Of a stretch of 64,000 bases of DNA, positions 37,493 to 49,437 are shown piece by piece. Location of the stretch: the NCBI RefSeq assembly GCF_900116375.1, contig NZ_UETB01000003.1:46880-110879 (forward strand), written 5' to 3'. Below the pieces are notes generated by a model that was not told where the DNA came from, searched no databases, and saw nothing but the letters and a program-made list of their open reading frames with translations. The position numbers and the translations under genes are program-made. Each line of letters begins with the position of its first letter. The stretch's first letter is position 1. The stretch is from Georgenia satyanarayanai (GTDB lineage: Bacteria; Actinomycetota; Actinomycetes; Actinomycetales; Actinomycetaceae).

Positions 37493-38425
37493 TCAGGCCC
37501 ACACCCGGCGGCGGACCTCGAAGGACAGACCGAGCATCTCCATCACCGTGCCCTCGACGAGTGGCCGCCGCCCGAAGACGTCCTCCTTGGTCGTCACGGC
37601 CACGCGCCAACCGAAACGGTCCCTGATCTCCGCCCGGCGTGCGTCGTCACGTGCCCGCTGCTCCGCCGTCTTGAGGTGGTGCGCCACGCCGTCGTACTCG
37701 ATACCGACCTGCTCCTTGAGGTACCCCATGTCGATGCGGAAGATCTCCCGGCCGTCGGCGTCGCAGAGGCTGACCTGGACCTGCGGCCGCGGCAGGCCTG
37801 CCTCGACGACACGGAGGCGGCTCCAGGACTCCCCCATCGACTCGGTCCGCGGTTCACACAGGTCGATGACCTCACGCGCCCTGCGGATGAACCGGTGACC
37901 GCGCAGCGGACGCGCCGCTTCCTCCAGCCCGGCGACTGTCACGAGGCCTTCGTGCGCCATGGCGTCGACCGCGTCCAGGCCGAGGAAGCGGGGGCGGTAG
38001 CGCGCCAGGTCCAGCGCTGTGCGGACCGCTGACGTGCACGCGACGCCACCGACGTCCACGACGTCGTCCTCGGGGAGGTCGCTGACGTAGGCGTTGAGGT
38101 CTGGCCGACGTGGACGGGTGGCACCGAGCGGGACCAGGCACTCAAGCAGTGGGACGACCTCCCAGCGACTCGGGGGTCTGACGTCGATGCCCATGAGCCA
38201 CGCCGCCGACTCACGGGCCAACGCGGCACCTCTTGGCAGGACGAGCGCGATCGCGGCTGCCCGCGCTGCTGGGTCGGCCGCCAGTCGCGCTGGCAGGTAG
38301 ACACCGCGGCTCGGCCGCACCAGCTCGCCTGCTTCGCACAAGGACCGGAGTGCCTTGTCGGGAATCCCGAGAGCCGCGGCCGTGCGGGAGGTGAAGGGCG
38401 TGTCGTCAGGGACTGATGAGGCCAT
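37493..38425 (-). CDS. AbiEi-like/DUF559 nuclease-domain protein
   Basis: The 310-residue protein has an N-terminal winged-helix-like segment (about 15-95: IPDKALRSLCEAGELVRPSR, GVYLPARLAAD) like AbiEi antitoxin-type proteins. The C-terminal DUF559 region of the Vsr/PD-(D/E)XK fold (about 190-300) shows ESMGESWSRLRVVEAGLP, FRIDMGYLKEQVGIEYDGVA and RFGWRVAVTTKEDV. The acidic residues in RIDMG and EYDG and the Glu in ESWSR are candidate metal ligands. The gene looks less GC-rich than its neighbours and is bracketed by inverted 18-bp arrays, which suggests transfer. No toxin partner is adjacent. ATG 38425 was chosen; a GTG at 38473 adds 16 residues. Confidence 0.8.
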   Translation of the reverse strand: MASSVPDDTPFTSRTAAALGIPDKALRSLCEAGELVRPSRGVYLPARLAADPAARAAAIALVLPRGAALARESAAWLMGIDVRPPSRWEVVPLLECLVPLGATRPRRPDLNAYVSDLPEDDVVDVGGVACTSAVRTALDLARYRPRFLGLDAVDAMAHEGLVTVAGLEEAARPLRGHRFIRRAREVIDLCEPRTESMGESWSRLRVVEAGLPRPQVQVSLCDADGREIFRIDMGYLKEQVGIEYDGVAHHLKTAEQRARDDARRAEIRDRFGWRVAVTTKEDVFGRRPLVEGTVMEMLGLSFEVRRRVWA

Positions 38426-38558
38426 GAACAACCGTGGCGCCCCTGGCGCTGACCGGGCCGCCCGCGCGTGCACGCTTGTGGAGACACCCGCATCAGCGTG
38501 GCGTGTGGAGCAACCTCACGTGGCCGCTGCGCGCGCGTCGAACGAGAGCCGCGCTGTC

Positions 38559-38666
38559 GGCGGTAACTGCGCTATCGGCGGCAAGTGCGCTCTCGGCGGC
38601 AAGTGCGCTCTCGGCGGCAAGTGCGCTCTCGGCGGCAAGTGTGCTCTGGGCGGTAAGTGCGCTGTC
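38559..38666. repeat. 18-bp tandem repeat array 2 (six units)
   Basis: Six direct 18-bp units (38559-38576 through 38649-38666), consensus GGCGGYAAGTGCGCTSTC on the plus strand, with partial units on both sides. The three inner units are identical. The last unit (GGCGGTAAGTGCGCTGTC) matches the reverse complement of array 1 with at most one change. It sits between the nucS stop and the start of the nuclease-like gene. Confidence 0.95.
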
Positions 38667-38678
38667 GGCGGGAGGGGG

Positions 38679-39374
38679 TCAGAAGAGACGGGTGTCGGGG
38701 TCGTCGAGGCCGCGCATGGCGTTGTAGTCGAGGACGAGGCACCGGATGCCGCGGTCCTCGGCGAGGACCCGCGCCTGGGGCTTGATCTCCTGAGCCGCGA
38801 AGACGCCCTGGACGGGCGTGAGGTGGGGGTCGCGGTTGAGCAGCTCGAGGTACCGGGTCAGCTGCTCGACGCCGTCGATCTCGCCGCGGCGCTTGATCTC
38901 GACCGCCACCGCCCGCTCCTGCGAGTCGCGCGCGAGGATGTCGACCGGACCGATCGCCGTCGGGAACTCCCGGCGGACGAGCCGGTGACCGGGGCCGAGC
39001 AGATCGATCTGCTCGGCGAGCAGCTGCTGGAGGTGGGCCTCGACGCCGTCCTTGACCAGGCCGGGGTCGACGCCCAGGTCGTAGGTGCCGTCGTGGAGGA
39101 CCTCGTGGATCTTGACCACGAGCCGGTCGTCGGTCTTCGCGTTCTGGACCGTCCAGACCTCCTGGGCACCGGCCGCGGCGTCGTCGGCGTCGGGCTGCCC
39201 GACCTCGAGCCGGCACGGCGGGCTCATCCAGTTGAGCGGCTTGTAGGACCCGCCGTCGGAGTGCACGAGGACCGAGCCGTCCGCCTTGACCATGAGGAGG
39301 CGGGTGGCCAGCGCGAGGTGGGCGTCGAGGCGCCCGGTGTAGTCCACCGAGCAGCGGGCGATGACGGTGCGCAC
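38679..39374 (-). CDS. nucS: Mismatch-specific endonuclease NucS
   Basis: The 231-residue NucS/EndoMS cuts DNA at mismatches and replaces MutS/MutL repair in most actinobacteria. The N-terminus [16 protein letters not shown] and [20 protein letters not shown] match the family. The C-terminal RecB-like nuclease has [20 protein letters not shown] (Asp, Glu-x-Lys active site) and ends [10 protein letters not shown], the beta-clamp-binding type tail. GTG 39374 has GGAGGT 9 nt upstream. It lies downstream of the ATP synthase operon and DUF2550 gene, a common actinobacterial placement. Confidence 0.97.
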   Translation of the reverse strand: MRTVIARCSVDYTGRLDAHLALATRLLMVKADGSVLVHSDGGSYKPLNWMSPPCRLEVGQPDADDAAAGAQEVWTVQNAKTDDRLVVKIHEVLHDGTYDLGVDPGLVKDGVEAHLQQLLAEQIDLLGPGHRLVRREFPTAIGPVDILARDSQERAVAVEIKRRGEIDGVEQLTRYLELLNRDPHLTPVQGVFAAQEIKPQARVLAEDRGIRCLVLDYNAMRGLDDPDTRLF

Positions 39375-39430
39375 GATCGGTTACCTCCGGGACGACGTCG
39401 CGAGTAACAAGTCAGCTGTCGGCGCTGGAA

Positions 39431-39471
39431 GGGGCGGGGCGGGGCGGGGGCGGGGGCGGGGGCGGGGCGGG
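39431..39471 (+). repeat. G-run repeat, potential G-quadruplex
   Basis: Eight plus-strand runs of 3 to 5 G are separated by single C residues, starting 56 bp before nucS (minus strand) and ending against the DUF2550 stop. The pattern meets the usual G-quadruplex rule several times over. Confidence 0.75.
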
Positions 39472-39888
39472 TCAGGCGGCGCCGCGGTCGACGGGCGGGC
39501 TGGACTCGAGCCAGCTCGTCAGGCCCGCCAGCGCATCACCCTCCAGCGCGAGGTAGAAGCAGTCACGGCCGACGCGGCACTCGACCTCCACCGCGCCCCA
39601 CGCGCTGCCGGGCAGCACGCGGCGACCCGGCTCGATGACGAGCTCGCTGCGCCGCCACCGCGCCGCCGGACCCGGCCGCAGCGAGAGCATCCGGAACCAG
39701 TCGATCCGCTCCACCCCGTACACGGCCACGCCGCTCGACCAGTCCTGCGACTCGGGGGCGCGCCACGCGCACGAGAACGAGCCGACCACCCGCCCCAGCG
39801 CCCGCAGACGCACGAGCATCCACAGCCCGACCAGCAGCGCGAGCACGGCGAGCAGGACGAGCAGCCACAGCAGCCACGTCCAGCCCAC
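39472..39888 (-). CDS. DUF2550 family membrane protein
   Basis: The 138-residue protein has one N-terminal helix (WTWLLWLLVLLAVLALLVGL) and a soluble domain: LRALGRVVGSFSCAWR, WSSGVAVYGVERIDWFRMLS and ALEGDALAGLTSWLESSPP. This is the DUF2550 pattern found after atpC in many actinobacteria; the function is unknown, with a link to the ATP synthase suggested only by position. GTG 39888 has AGGAG 8 nt upstream, inside the last codons of atpC. It is the probable last gene of the atp operon. Confidence 0.9.
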   Translation of the reverse strand: MGWTWLLWLLVLLAVLALLVGLWMLVRLRALGRVVGSFSCAWRAPESQDWSSGVAVYGVERIDWFRMLSLRPGPAARWRRSELVIEPGRRVLPGSAWGAVEVECRVGRDCFYLALEGDALAGLTSWLESSPPVDRGAA

Positions 39889-39899
39889 AGCGGCCGCTC

Positions 39900-40190
39900 C
39901 TAGTGCTCGACGGCGGCTTCGGCGTTGTCCGCGCGCCGCTCGTCCTGCTCGTCGACGACGATCATGACGTCGTCGTCGTCGAACGACACGAACCCACCCT
40001 GGATGTCCACCGACTCCGAGGCGCCCCCCGACTGGCTGATGGTGACCTTGCCCGGCCGCAGCACGGCAAGCACCGGCTGGCGGCCGGGCAGGATGCCCAG
40101 CACGCCGTCCGCGGCGGGGACGCTGACCGAGGCCGCGTCCCCGCTCCACAGGGTCCGGTCAGGACCCACGATCTGCACCGTGAGGGCCAC
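39900..40190 (-). CDS. atpC: F1 ATP synthase epsilon subunit
   Basis: The 96-residue subunit is a part of the central stalk. MALTVQIVGPDRTLWSGDAA, DGVLGILPGRQPVLAVLRPG and GGFVSFDDDDVMIVVDE match the beta-sandwich domain. The protein ends right after that domain, so the C-terminal helical hairpin that inhibits ATPase in E. coli is missing or very short, as is often seen in actinobacteria. GTG start, 3 bp after atpD. Confidence 0.95.
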   Translation of the reverse strand: MALTVQIVGPDRTLWSGDAASVSVPAADGVLGILPGRQPVLAVLRPGKVTISQSGGASESVDIQGGFVSFDDDDVMIVVDEQDERRADNAEAAVEH

Positions 40191-40193
40191 CGA

Positions 40194-42603
<2,410 letters not shown>

Positions 42604-42605
42604 GC

Positions 42606-44240
42606 TCAGCCCCGCTTCTCGGCGACGATCTGCTCCTGCTCGGTCTCGACCAGCGGGTCGGCCTCGGGGGCGGCCGGCTCGGAGGACAGCGTGCCGTCCC
42701 CGGCGAGGAAGCCCTTGCGGAAGTCCTCGATGCCGGCGCGCATCGCGTCCTCGGTCTCCTTCTCGAGCTTGCCGGTGGTGGCGAGCGTCTGGAGGACCTC
42801 GGTGGAGCGGCGGAGGTGGTCGAGCATCTCCTTCTCGAAGCGGCGGACCTGGCTGGTCTCGACGTCGTCGAGGTAGCCGTTGGTGCCGGCCCAGATCGAG
42901 GCGATCTGGTCCTCGACCGGGTAGGGCGAGTACTGGGGCTGCTTGAGCAGCTCCATGAGCTTCTCACCGCGGGTCAGCTGCTGACGCGTGGTCGGGTCGA
43001 GGTCCGAGGCGAACATCGCGAAGGCCGCCATGGAGCGGTACTGCGCGAGGGTGATCTTCAGCGTGCCGGAGACCTTCTTCATCGCCTTGACCTGGGCGTC
43101 ACCACCGACTCGGGACACCGAGATGCCGACGTCGACGGCGGGTCGCTGGTCGGAGTTGAAGAGGTCCGACTGGAGGAAGATCTGGCCGTCGGTGATCGAG
43201 ATGACGTTGGTCGGGATGTACGCCGAGACGTCGTTGGCCTTGGTCTCGATGATCGGCAGGCCGGTCATCGAGCCCGCGCCCAGCTCGTCGGAGAGCTTCG
43301 CGCAGCGCTCGAGCAGACGGGAGTGCAGGTAGAAGACGTCACCCGGGTAGGCCTCGCGGCCCGGCGGGCGGCGCAGCAGCAGCGACACGGCGCGGTAGGC
43401 CTCGGCCTGCTTGGACAGGTCGTCGAAGACGATGAGGACGTGCTTGCCCTGGTACATCCAGTGCTGGCCGATGGCCGAGCCGGTGTAGGGGGCGATGTAC
43501 TTGAAGCCGGCCGGGTCGGAGGCGGGCGCCGCGACGATCGTCGTGTACTCCAGGGCGCCGGCCGCCTCGAGGCGACCGCGCACGGAGGCGATGGTCGAGC
43601 CCTTCTGGCCGATGGCGACGTAGATGCAGCGGACCTGCTTGTCCGGGTCGCCGCTGTCCCAGTTCGCCTTCTGGTTGAGGATCGTGTCCACGGCGATGGC
43701 GGTCTTGCCGGTGCCACGGTCGCCGATGATGAGCTGACGCTGGCCGCGACCGATGGGGATCATCGAGTCGATGGCCTTCATGCCGGTCTGGAGCGGCTCG
43801 TGGACGCTCTTGCGGTGCATGACGCCGGGCGCCTGGAGCTCCAGGGCGCGCATCGCCTCGGCCTCGATCGGGCCGAGCCCGTCGATCGGCTTGCCCGTCG
43901 GGTCGACGACGCGGCCCAGGAAGTTGTCACCCACGGGGGTGGAGAGCACCTCGCCCGTGCGGTGCACGGCCTGGCCCTCCTCGATCCCGGTGAACTCACC
44001 GAGCACGATGACGCCGATCTCCCGGACGTCGAGGTTGAGGGCGAGGCCCAGGGTGCCGTCCTCGAAGCGGAGCAGCTCGTTCGCCATCGTGCCGGGCAGA
44101 CCCTCGACACGCGCGATGCCGTCACCGGCGACGGTGACGCGCCCGACCTCCTCCCCCACGGCCTCGGTCGGCTGGTAGGAGTCGACGAAGCTGTCCAGCG
44201 CCGCCCTGATCTCCTCGGGCTTGATCGTCAGCTCGGCCAT
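42606..44240 (-). CDS. atpA: F1 ATP synthase alpha subunit
   Basis: The 544-residue subunit has [20 protein letters not shown] at the N-terminus, the P-loop [18 protein letters not shown], the signature [20 protein letters not shown] and the arginine finger within it. The C-terminus has an acidic extension ([19 protein letters not shown]) longer than in E. coli, comparable to extensions seen in other actinobacteria. ATG 44240 has AGGAGAAGGAACCGCA upstream. It lies 59 bp after atpH. Confidence 0.98.
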   Translation of the reverse strand: MAELTIKPEEIRAALDSFVDSYQPTEAVGEEVGRVTVAGDGIARVEGLPGTMANELLRFEDGTLGLALNLDVREIGVIVLGEFTGIEEGQAVHRTGEVLSTPVGDNFLGRVVDPTGKPIDGLGPIEAEAMRALELQAPGVMHRKSVHEPLQTGMKAIDSMIPIGRGQRQLIIGDRGTGKTAIAVDTILNQKANWDSGDPDKQVRCIYVAIGQKGSTIASVRGRLEAAGALEYTTIVAAPASDPAGFKYIAPYTGSAIGQHWMYQGKHVLIVFDDLSKQAEAYRAVSLLLRRPPGREAYPGDVFYLHSRLLERCAKLSDELGAGSMTGLPIIETKANDVSAYIPTNVISITDGQIFLQSDLFNSDQRPAVDVGISVSRVGGDAQVKAMKKVSGTLKITLAQYRSMAAFAMFASDLDPTTRQQLTRGEKLMELLKQPQYSPYPVEDQIASIWAGTNGYLDDVETSQVRRFEKEMLDHLRRSTEVLQTLATTGKLEKETEDAMRAGIEDFRKGFLAGDGTLSSEPAAPEADPLVETEQEQIVAEKRG

Positions 44241-44299
44241 TGCGGTTCCTTCTCCTTGGCGACTGTGGTCGCGGTTCGTCAAGTGGTGCGGGGTGTGGG

Positions 44300-45114
44300 T
44301 CAGCCGGCAAAGCGGCGTCGGGCGTCCTGCAGGCGGGTGAGCGTGGTGCCGTCGATGACCTCGGAGCCCACCTGGATGCGCATCCCGCCCAGGACCTGCG
44401 GGTCGATGCCCACGTTGACCTGGACGGCGCTGCCGTAGGCGCGCTGGAGGATCTCGGCGAGCCGGGCCTCCTGCGCCTGGGTGAGCGGCGAGGCCGCCGT
44501 CACGTTCGCCACGACCCGGTCGCGCCGGGCGGCGGCGAGCTCACCCACGCGCCGCAGCGCGCTGGCGAGCGAGCCGGCGCGCGGGGTGGTGACGAGACGC
44601 CGCACGATGAGGCGGGTCTCGGCACTGGCGCGGTCGGCGATGAGGGAGTCGATCAGCGCGACCCGTCGCTCGGCAGCGATGTCGCGGTTGGCGAGAGCCG
44701 CCCGCAGCTCCCGGTCGGAGGCGAGCAGCCGCTCGGTGCGGAAGAGCTCCTCCTCGACCTCGAGCAGCGCGCCGCGCGACTGCGCGGAGGCCAGCACCGA
44801 GGCGGTGCCGAGCTCCTCGACGGCCGCGCCGAGGTCCTCGTCCGCGGACCACCGCGAGCGGGACATGCCGGCGAGCAGGTCGACCACCTCGGGCGCGACC
44901 TTGCCGTCGAACAGGGAGGCGACGAGCCGGGCCTTGGCGTCACCGGTGCGAGCCGGGTCCGTCAGCGCCCGCCGCAGCGACCCGGAGGACGCCAGCGTGT
45001 CGGTCACCTCGAAGAGCTGGGAGCCGAGCTCACGCCCGCGCTCGCCCGCCTCGCGGAGGGCGACCTCCCACCGCTCGCTCGCCGCACGCAGTGCGGCCTG
45101 GCTGCTCGCTCGCA

Positions 45115-45115
<1 letters not shown>
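44300..45115 (-). CDS. atpH: ATP synthase delta subunit
   Basis: The 271-residue stator subunit links the b subunits to the top of F1. [36 protein letters not shown] and [20 protein letters not shown], with the last being the conserved C-terminal motif, identify it. It is a stand-alone delta, not the b-delta fusion of mycobacteria, because atpF is complete and separate. ATG 45115 overlaps the atpF stop (TGATG); GTG 45118 is an alternative. Confidence 0.95.
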
Positions 45116-45995
<880 letters not shown>

Positions 45996-46925
45996 TCAGT
46001 GCGCTTCCTCGGACAGCTGGATGTACACAGCGGTGAGGAGCGTGAAGATGAAGGCCTGGAGCGCCGCGATGAAGATCTCGAAGATCGTGAACGCGAAGCC
46101 CGCCGCGAGGGTGACCGACCCGAGGATCTTCAGGCCGCCGGCGGCCTCGAAGAACAGGAAGTGGGTGGCCCCGAAGCAGAGCACGAGCAGGAGGTGGCCG
46201 ACGAGCATGTTCGCGAGGAGACGGATCGTCAGCGTGATCGGCCGCAGGATGAACGTCGAGAGGAACTCGATCGGCGTGAGGATGACGTAGAGGAACTTCG
46301 GCACCCCGGGCGGGAAGAGCGAGGACTTGAGGAAGCCGCCCGCCCCCTGGGACCGCACGCCGGCGACGATGAAGCCGACGTAGGCGATGACCGCGAAGAC
46401 GAGGGGCACGCCGATGACCGAGGAGCCCGCGATGTTGAGCAGCGGGATGACACCCGTGATGTTCATGGCGAAGACGCCGAAGAAGATCACGGTGAGCAGC
46501 GCCGTGGCGCGCCTCCCGCTCTCCTTGCCGAGGACCTCCTCGGCGATGTTGACCCGGACGAAGTCGAGGGCCATCTCGATCGCGCCCTGGAAACGGCCCG
46601 GTACGAGCCGGGCGCGACGGGCGGCGAGCCAGAAGACGGTGACGATGAGCAGCGTGGCGACGACGCGCACGAGCATGATCCGGTTGAACTCGAAGGGCGT
46701 GCCCTCGAAGAGGAACGCGCCGGGGAAGAACTCGCCCTGCAGCGTCGGGGCGTGAAAGCCCTCGCCCTCACCGGCGGCGCTCGTGACGCCCACGGCCAGG
46801 GGGAGGAGAGTCGCGGCGGCAGACAGGGCGGACCCCCAAGAGTCGGTCGGGATTGCGGTGAAGGACCGCGTTGTCAGGATCGGGTCAAGCCTAACGTATG
46901 CGTGGGACCGCCCAGCACGGCGCAC
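45996..46925 (-). CDS. atpB: ATP synthase a subunit, start uncertain
   Basis: The membrane subunit guides protons to the c ring. EGFHAPTLQGEFFPGAFLFE, NITGVIPLLNIAGSSVIGVP, the key arginine in TLTIRLLANMLVGHLLLV and FIAALQAFIFTLLTAVYIQL identify it. The longest frame starts at GTG 46925, but a TAGGCT hexamer lies inside it (46888-46893). Canonical alternatives are GTG 46793 (266 residues). The leaderless position would be an ATC at 46880, giving SFTAIPTDSWGSALSAA as the early region. It is the first gene of the atpBEFHAGDC operon. Confidence 0.92.
   Translation of the reverse strand: MRRAGRSHAYVRLDPILTTRSFTAIPTDSWGSALSAAATLLPLAVGVTSAAGEGEGFHAPTLQGEFFPGAFLFEGTPFEFNRIMLVRVVATLLIVTVFWLAARRARLVPGRFQGAIEMALDFVRVNIAEEVLGKESGRRATALLTVIFFGVFAMNITGVIPLLNIAGSSVIGVPLVFAVIAYVGFIVAGVRSQGAGGFLKSSLFPPGVPKFLYVILTPIEFLSTFILRPITLTIRLLANMLVGHLLLVLCFGATHFLFFEAAGGLKILGSVTLAAGFAFTIFEIFIAALQAFIFTLLTAVYIQLSEEAH
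46888..46893 (-). promoter_or_regulatory. -10 hexamer (TAGGCT), atp operon
   Basis: TAGGCT on the minus strand lies inside the longest possible atpB frame. Seven nt later stands an in-frame ATC (46880), the spacing at which leaderless genes in this window have ATG or GTG. Confidence 0.4.
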
Positions 46926-47147
46926 GGTCGCCGACCGGGCGTGCGGACCGTGGTCCCCGGCTGCCGACGACGGCGCCGCCCGGGTGCCGTCGCACCGTGC
47001 GCCCGGTCACCGTGCAGGTCACGCGCGGTCCGCCCCGACGTCGCCACGGTTTGCGCCGGCCGGCGGCGGGTGCGCGGAGCGTACTCCTACGCCGCTCGGC
47101 CGCGCTCGGCCGGCCCTCGACGTGAGCAAGGCCACAGCGTCAACCTC

Positions 47148-47588
47148 TCAGACTCCGTCGCCCTCACGGGCCGAGGGGTCGACGTTGGGCACCCGGGCCC
47201 TGAGCGCCGCGGACATCTCGATCGCCACGGAGCCGAGGATCGCGAGCACGAGGGTGGCGAAGAAGACCACCGGGTCGTAGAAGTCGCGCCCCCGCACGAG
47301 GAGGAGGACGACGAAGACGACGACGACCTTCGCGAGCCAGCTCCCCACGAGGGCCGCGCTGGCCACGTACAGGGGCCGGTCGGCCGTCGCGACCATGACG
47401 ACCGCCGTCGTCAGCGTGAAGAAGGCGACCATGGCGGTGCCGAGCACCCCGCCCCACAGGCCCGGCATGTCCGCCACGAGGTAGCCGACGACGCAGCTGC
47501 CGACTCCGAGCACCGCCAGGAGCAGGGCCATCTGGCGCAGCACGGTGCGGAACATCGTGCGCAGGGGGGACGGGGACGGGGAGGTCAT
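47148..47588 (-). CDS. AtpI-like small membrane protein
   Basis: The 146-residue protein has four hydrophobic segments (QMALLLAVLGVGSCVVGYLV, GGVLGTAMVAFFTLTTAVVM, ALVGSWLAKVVVVFVVLLLV, FFATLVLAILGSVAIEMSAA). Position just upstream of atpB and the layout match the AtpI-like genes of actinobacteria, thought to assist c-ring assembly or Mg2+ supply. ATG 47588 overlaps the wecA stop (ATGA). It is separated from atpB by 222 bp, where the atp promoter lies. Confidence 0.8.
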   Translation of the reverse strand: MTSPSPSPLRTMFRTVLRQMALLLAVLGVGSCVVGYLVADMPGLWGGVLGTAMVAFFTLTTAVVMVATADRPLYVASAALVGSWLAKVVVVFVVLLLVRGRDFYDPVVFFATLVLAILGSVAIEMSAALRARVPNVDPSAREGDGV

Positions 47589-48697
47589 GCGGACTCCTTC
47601 GCGTGGCGGGAACGGCGCAGCCCGGGGAGCTTGCCGACGGTGACGAGCAGGGCGACGACCACGGCGACGCCGGTGCCGACGAGCACCGTGCGGCCGTCGA
47701 GGACGACGAGCGCGGCGGCGCTGAACGAGAAGACGGTGGTCCACAGGTACATGACCAGGACCGCCCGGCGGTGGCTGTGCCCCCACGCGAGCAGGCGGTG
47801 GTGCAGGTGCATGCGGTCGGCCTTGAAGGGCGACTCCCCCGCCCGTAGCCGCCGCGTGACGGCGAGCGTCATGTCGAGCAGCGGCAGCAGGAGGACGGCG
47901 ACCGGCAGGAGGATCGGGACGAAGGCGGGCAGCACCTGGCCGGCGGTGGAGGTGGCCGGGTCGATCTGGCCGGTCACGGTGATCGCCGCGGCCGCGACGG
48001 TGAGGCCGAGGAACATCGAGCCGGAGTCGCCCATGAAGATGCGCGCCGGGTGGAAGTTGTGCGGCAGGAACCCCAGGCACGTGCCGACGACGGCGGCGAT
48101 CACCACCGTCGCGAGGTTGGAGTAGTCCCCGGGGGAGTCGGTGCGGGTGAGGAGGTAGGTGTAGCCGAAGAAGGCCAGTCCCCCGATCGCCATCATCCCG
48201 GCGGCCAGACCGTCCAGGCCGTCGACGAAGTTCACGGCGTTCATCGCGACGACGACGACGAGGATGGTCGCGACGAGGGACAGCCGCGCGGAACCGATGG
48301 TGAGCCCGAAGACCGGGAAGGTGATGAGCTGGACGCCCTGCCACGCGATGAGGCCGGCGGCGAGGACCTGCCCCGCGAGCTTCGTCATCCAGTCCAGGTC
48401 CCAGACGTCGTCGGCAACGCCGAGCAGGCACACGAGCGCCGCGCCACCGAGGATGGCCCACGGCTGCCCCGACTCGAAGACGCCGTCGAGGAAGGGGACG
48501 CGGGAGCCGAGGAGCAGCGCGACGGCGAAGCCGGCGAGCATCGCCAGCCCGCCCAGCCGGGGGGTGGGCACCGTGTGCACGTCGCGCGCGCGGACCGGGG
48601 TCAGCGCGTTCGTCAGCCGGGCCAGCCGGAGCGCCACCGGGGTGGCGATGAAGGTGACGACGGCCGCGACGAGCATCACGAGCAGGTAGACCCTCAC
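47585..48697 (-). CDS. wecA: MraY/WecA-type undecaprenyl-phosphate sugar-1-P transferase
   Basis: The 370-residue polytopic enzyme transfers a sugar 1-phosphate (GlcNAc-1-P in the WecA group) from UDP-sugar to undecaprenyl or decaprenyl phosphate, starting envelope polymer synthesis. It shows VPTPRLGGLAMLAGF, the DDxxD-like LLGVADDVWDLDW, NFVDGLDGLAAGMM, FMGDSGSMFLG and the HxxHxH-like RMHLHHRLLAWGHSHR. The location before atpI is typical of actinobacterial WecA/Rfe. GTG 48697 overlaps the tsaC stop (GTGA). The exact sugar is inferred. Confidence 0.9.
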   Translation of the reverse strand: MRVYLLVMLVAAVVTFIATPVALRLARLTNALTPVRARDVHTVPTPRLGGLAMLAGFAVALLLGSRVPFLDGVFESGQPWAILGGAALVCLLGVADDVWDLDWMTKLAGQVLAAGLIAWQGVQLITFPVFGLTIGSARLSLVATILVVVVAMNAVNFVDGLDGLAAGMMAIGGLAFFGYTYLLTRTDSPGDYSNLATVVIAAVVGTCLGFLPHNFHPARIFMGDSGSMFLGLTVAAAAITVTGQIDPATSTAGQVLPAFVPILLPVAVLLLPLLDMTLAVTRRLRAGESPFKADRMHLHHRLLAWGHSHRRAVLVMYLWTTVFSFSAAALVVLDGRTVLVGTGVAVVVALLVTVGKLPGLRRSRHAKESA

Positions 48698-49386
48698 GGC
48701 CCGACGGCACCGTCCTTCGCGCCGTCCTCGGCGGAGGCGGGCCGCTCGACGTCGGTGATCTCGGGGACGACGGCGGTGAGCTCGTCCAGGCTCAGCGCCC
48801 CGGCCCGCACGACCCGCAGCGTGGGGCCGGTCGCGTCGATGATCGTCGAGGCCACTCCCCCGCGGGAGGGTCCGCCGTCGAGGTAGACCTCGACGGTGTC
48901 CCCGAGCGCGGTGGCCGCCTCGAGGACGGTGGTGGCGGCGGGGCGGCCGTGCCGGTTGGCGCTGGAGACGGCCAGCGGGCCGGTCCGGGTGAGCAAGGCC
49001 AGGGCGACCTCGTCGTCGGGCATGCGCAGGGCCACGGTCCCGCCGGTGTCGCCGAGGTCCCACGCGAGGGTCGGCTGGGCGCGGCAGATGACGGTGAGCG
49101 GGCCCGGCCAGAAGGTCTCGAGAAGGGTGTGGACGGCGGCGGGCACGTCGGTGGCCAGGCCGGCGACCGTGGCCGGGGCGGGGACGAGGACGGGCGGCGG
49201 GCTCTGGCGCCCGCGACCCTTGGCGGCGAGGAGGGCAGCGACGGCGGCGGGGTCGAAGGCAGCGGCGCCGATGCCGTACACGGTGTCGGTCGGCAGAACC
49301 ACGAGTCCACCGGCGGACAGGGCGGTGGCCGCGGCGTCGATGCCCTCGTCGCGGCTCTCGGGCTGGGTGCAGTCGTACACGCTCAC
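48694..49386 (-). CDS. tsaC: L-threonylcarbamoyladenylate synthase (Sua5/YwlC/TsaC)
   Basis: The 230-residue enzyme makes threonylcarbamoyl-AMP from threonine, bicarbonate and ATP for the t6A37 modification of ANN-decoding tRNAs. LVVLPTDTVYGIGAAAFDP, LLETFWPGPLTVICRA, GGTVALRMPDDEVALALL and PLAVSSANRHGRPAATTV match the YrdC/Sua5 fold. There is no C-terminal Sua5 domain, but a short acidic tail. GTG 49386 has GGGAGG upstream. The gene is in its usual place between prmC and wecA. Confidence 0.95.
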   Translation of the reverse strand: MSVYDCTQPESRDEGIDAAATALSAGGLVVLPTDTVYGIGAAAFDPAAVAALLAAKGRGRQSPPPVLVPAPATVAGLATDVPAAVHTLLETFWPGPLTVICRAQPTLAWDLGDTGGTVALRMPDDEVALALLTRTGPLAVSSANRHGRPAATTVLEAATALGDTVEVYLDGGPSRGGVASTIIDATGPTLRVVRAGALSLDELTAVVPEITDVERPASAEDGAKDGAVGP

Positions 49387-49437
49387 GTACCGGATCCTCC
49401 CACGGGCACCGGCGGGCGGATGACATCCTCACGGGCC

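Noticed and set aside
37493..38425. A complete AbiE toxin-antitoxin pair
   Set aside because: No AbiEii nucleotidyltransferase gene lies next to the AbiEi-like/DUF559 gene.
37434..38666. The 18-bp arrays as a CRISPR
   Set aside because: The units are directly adjacent with no spacers and no cas genes are present.
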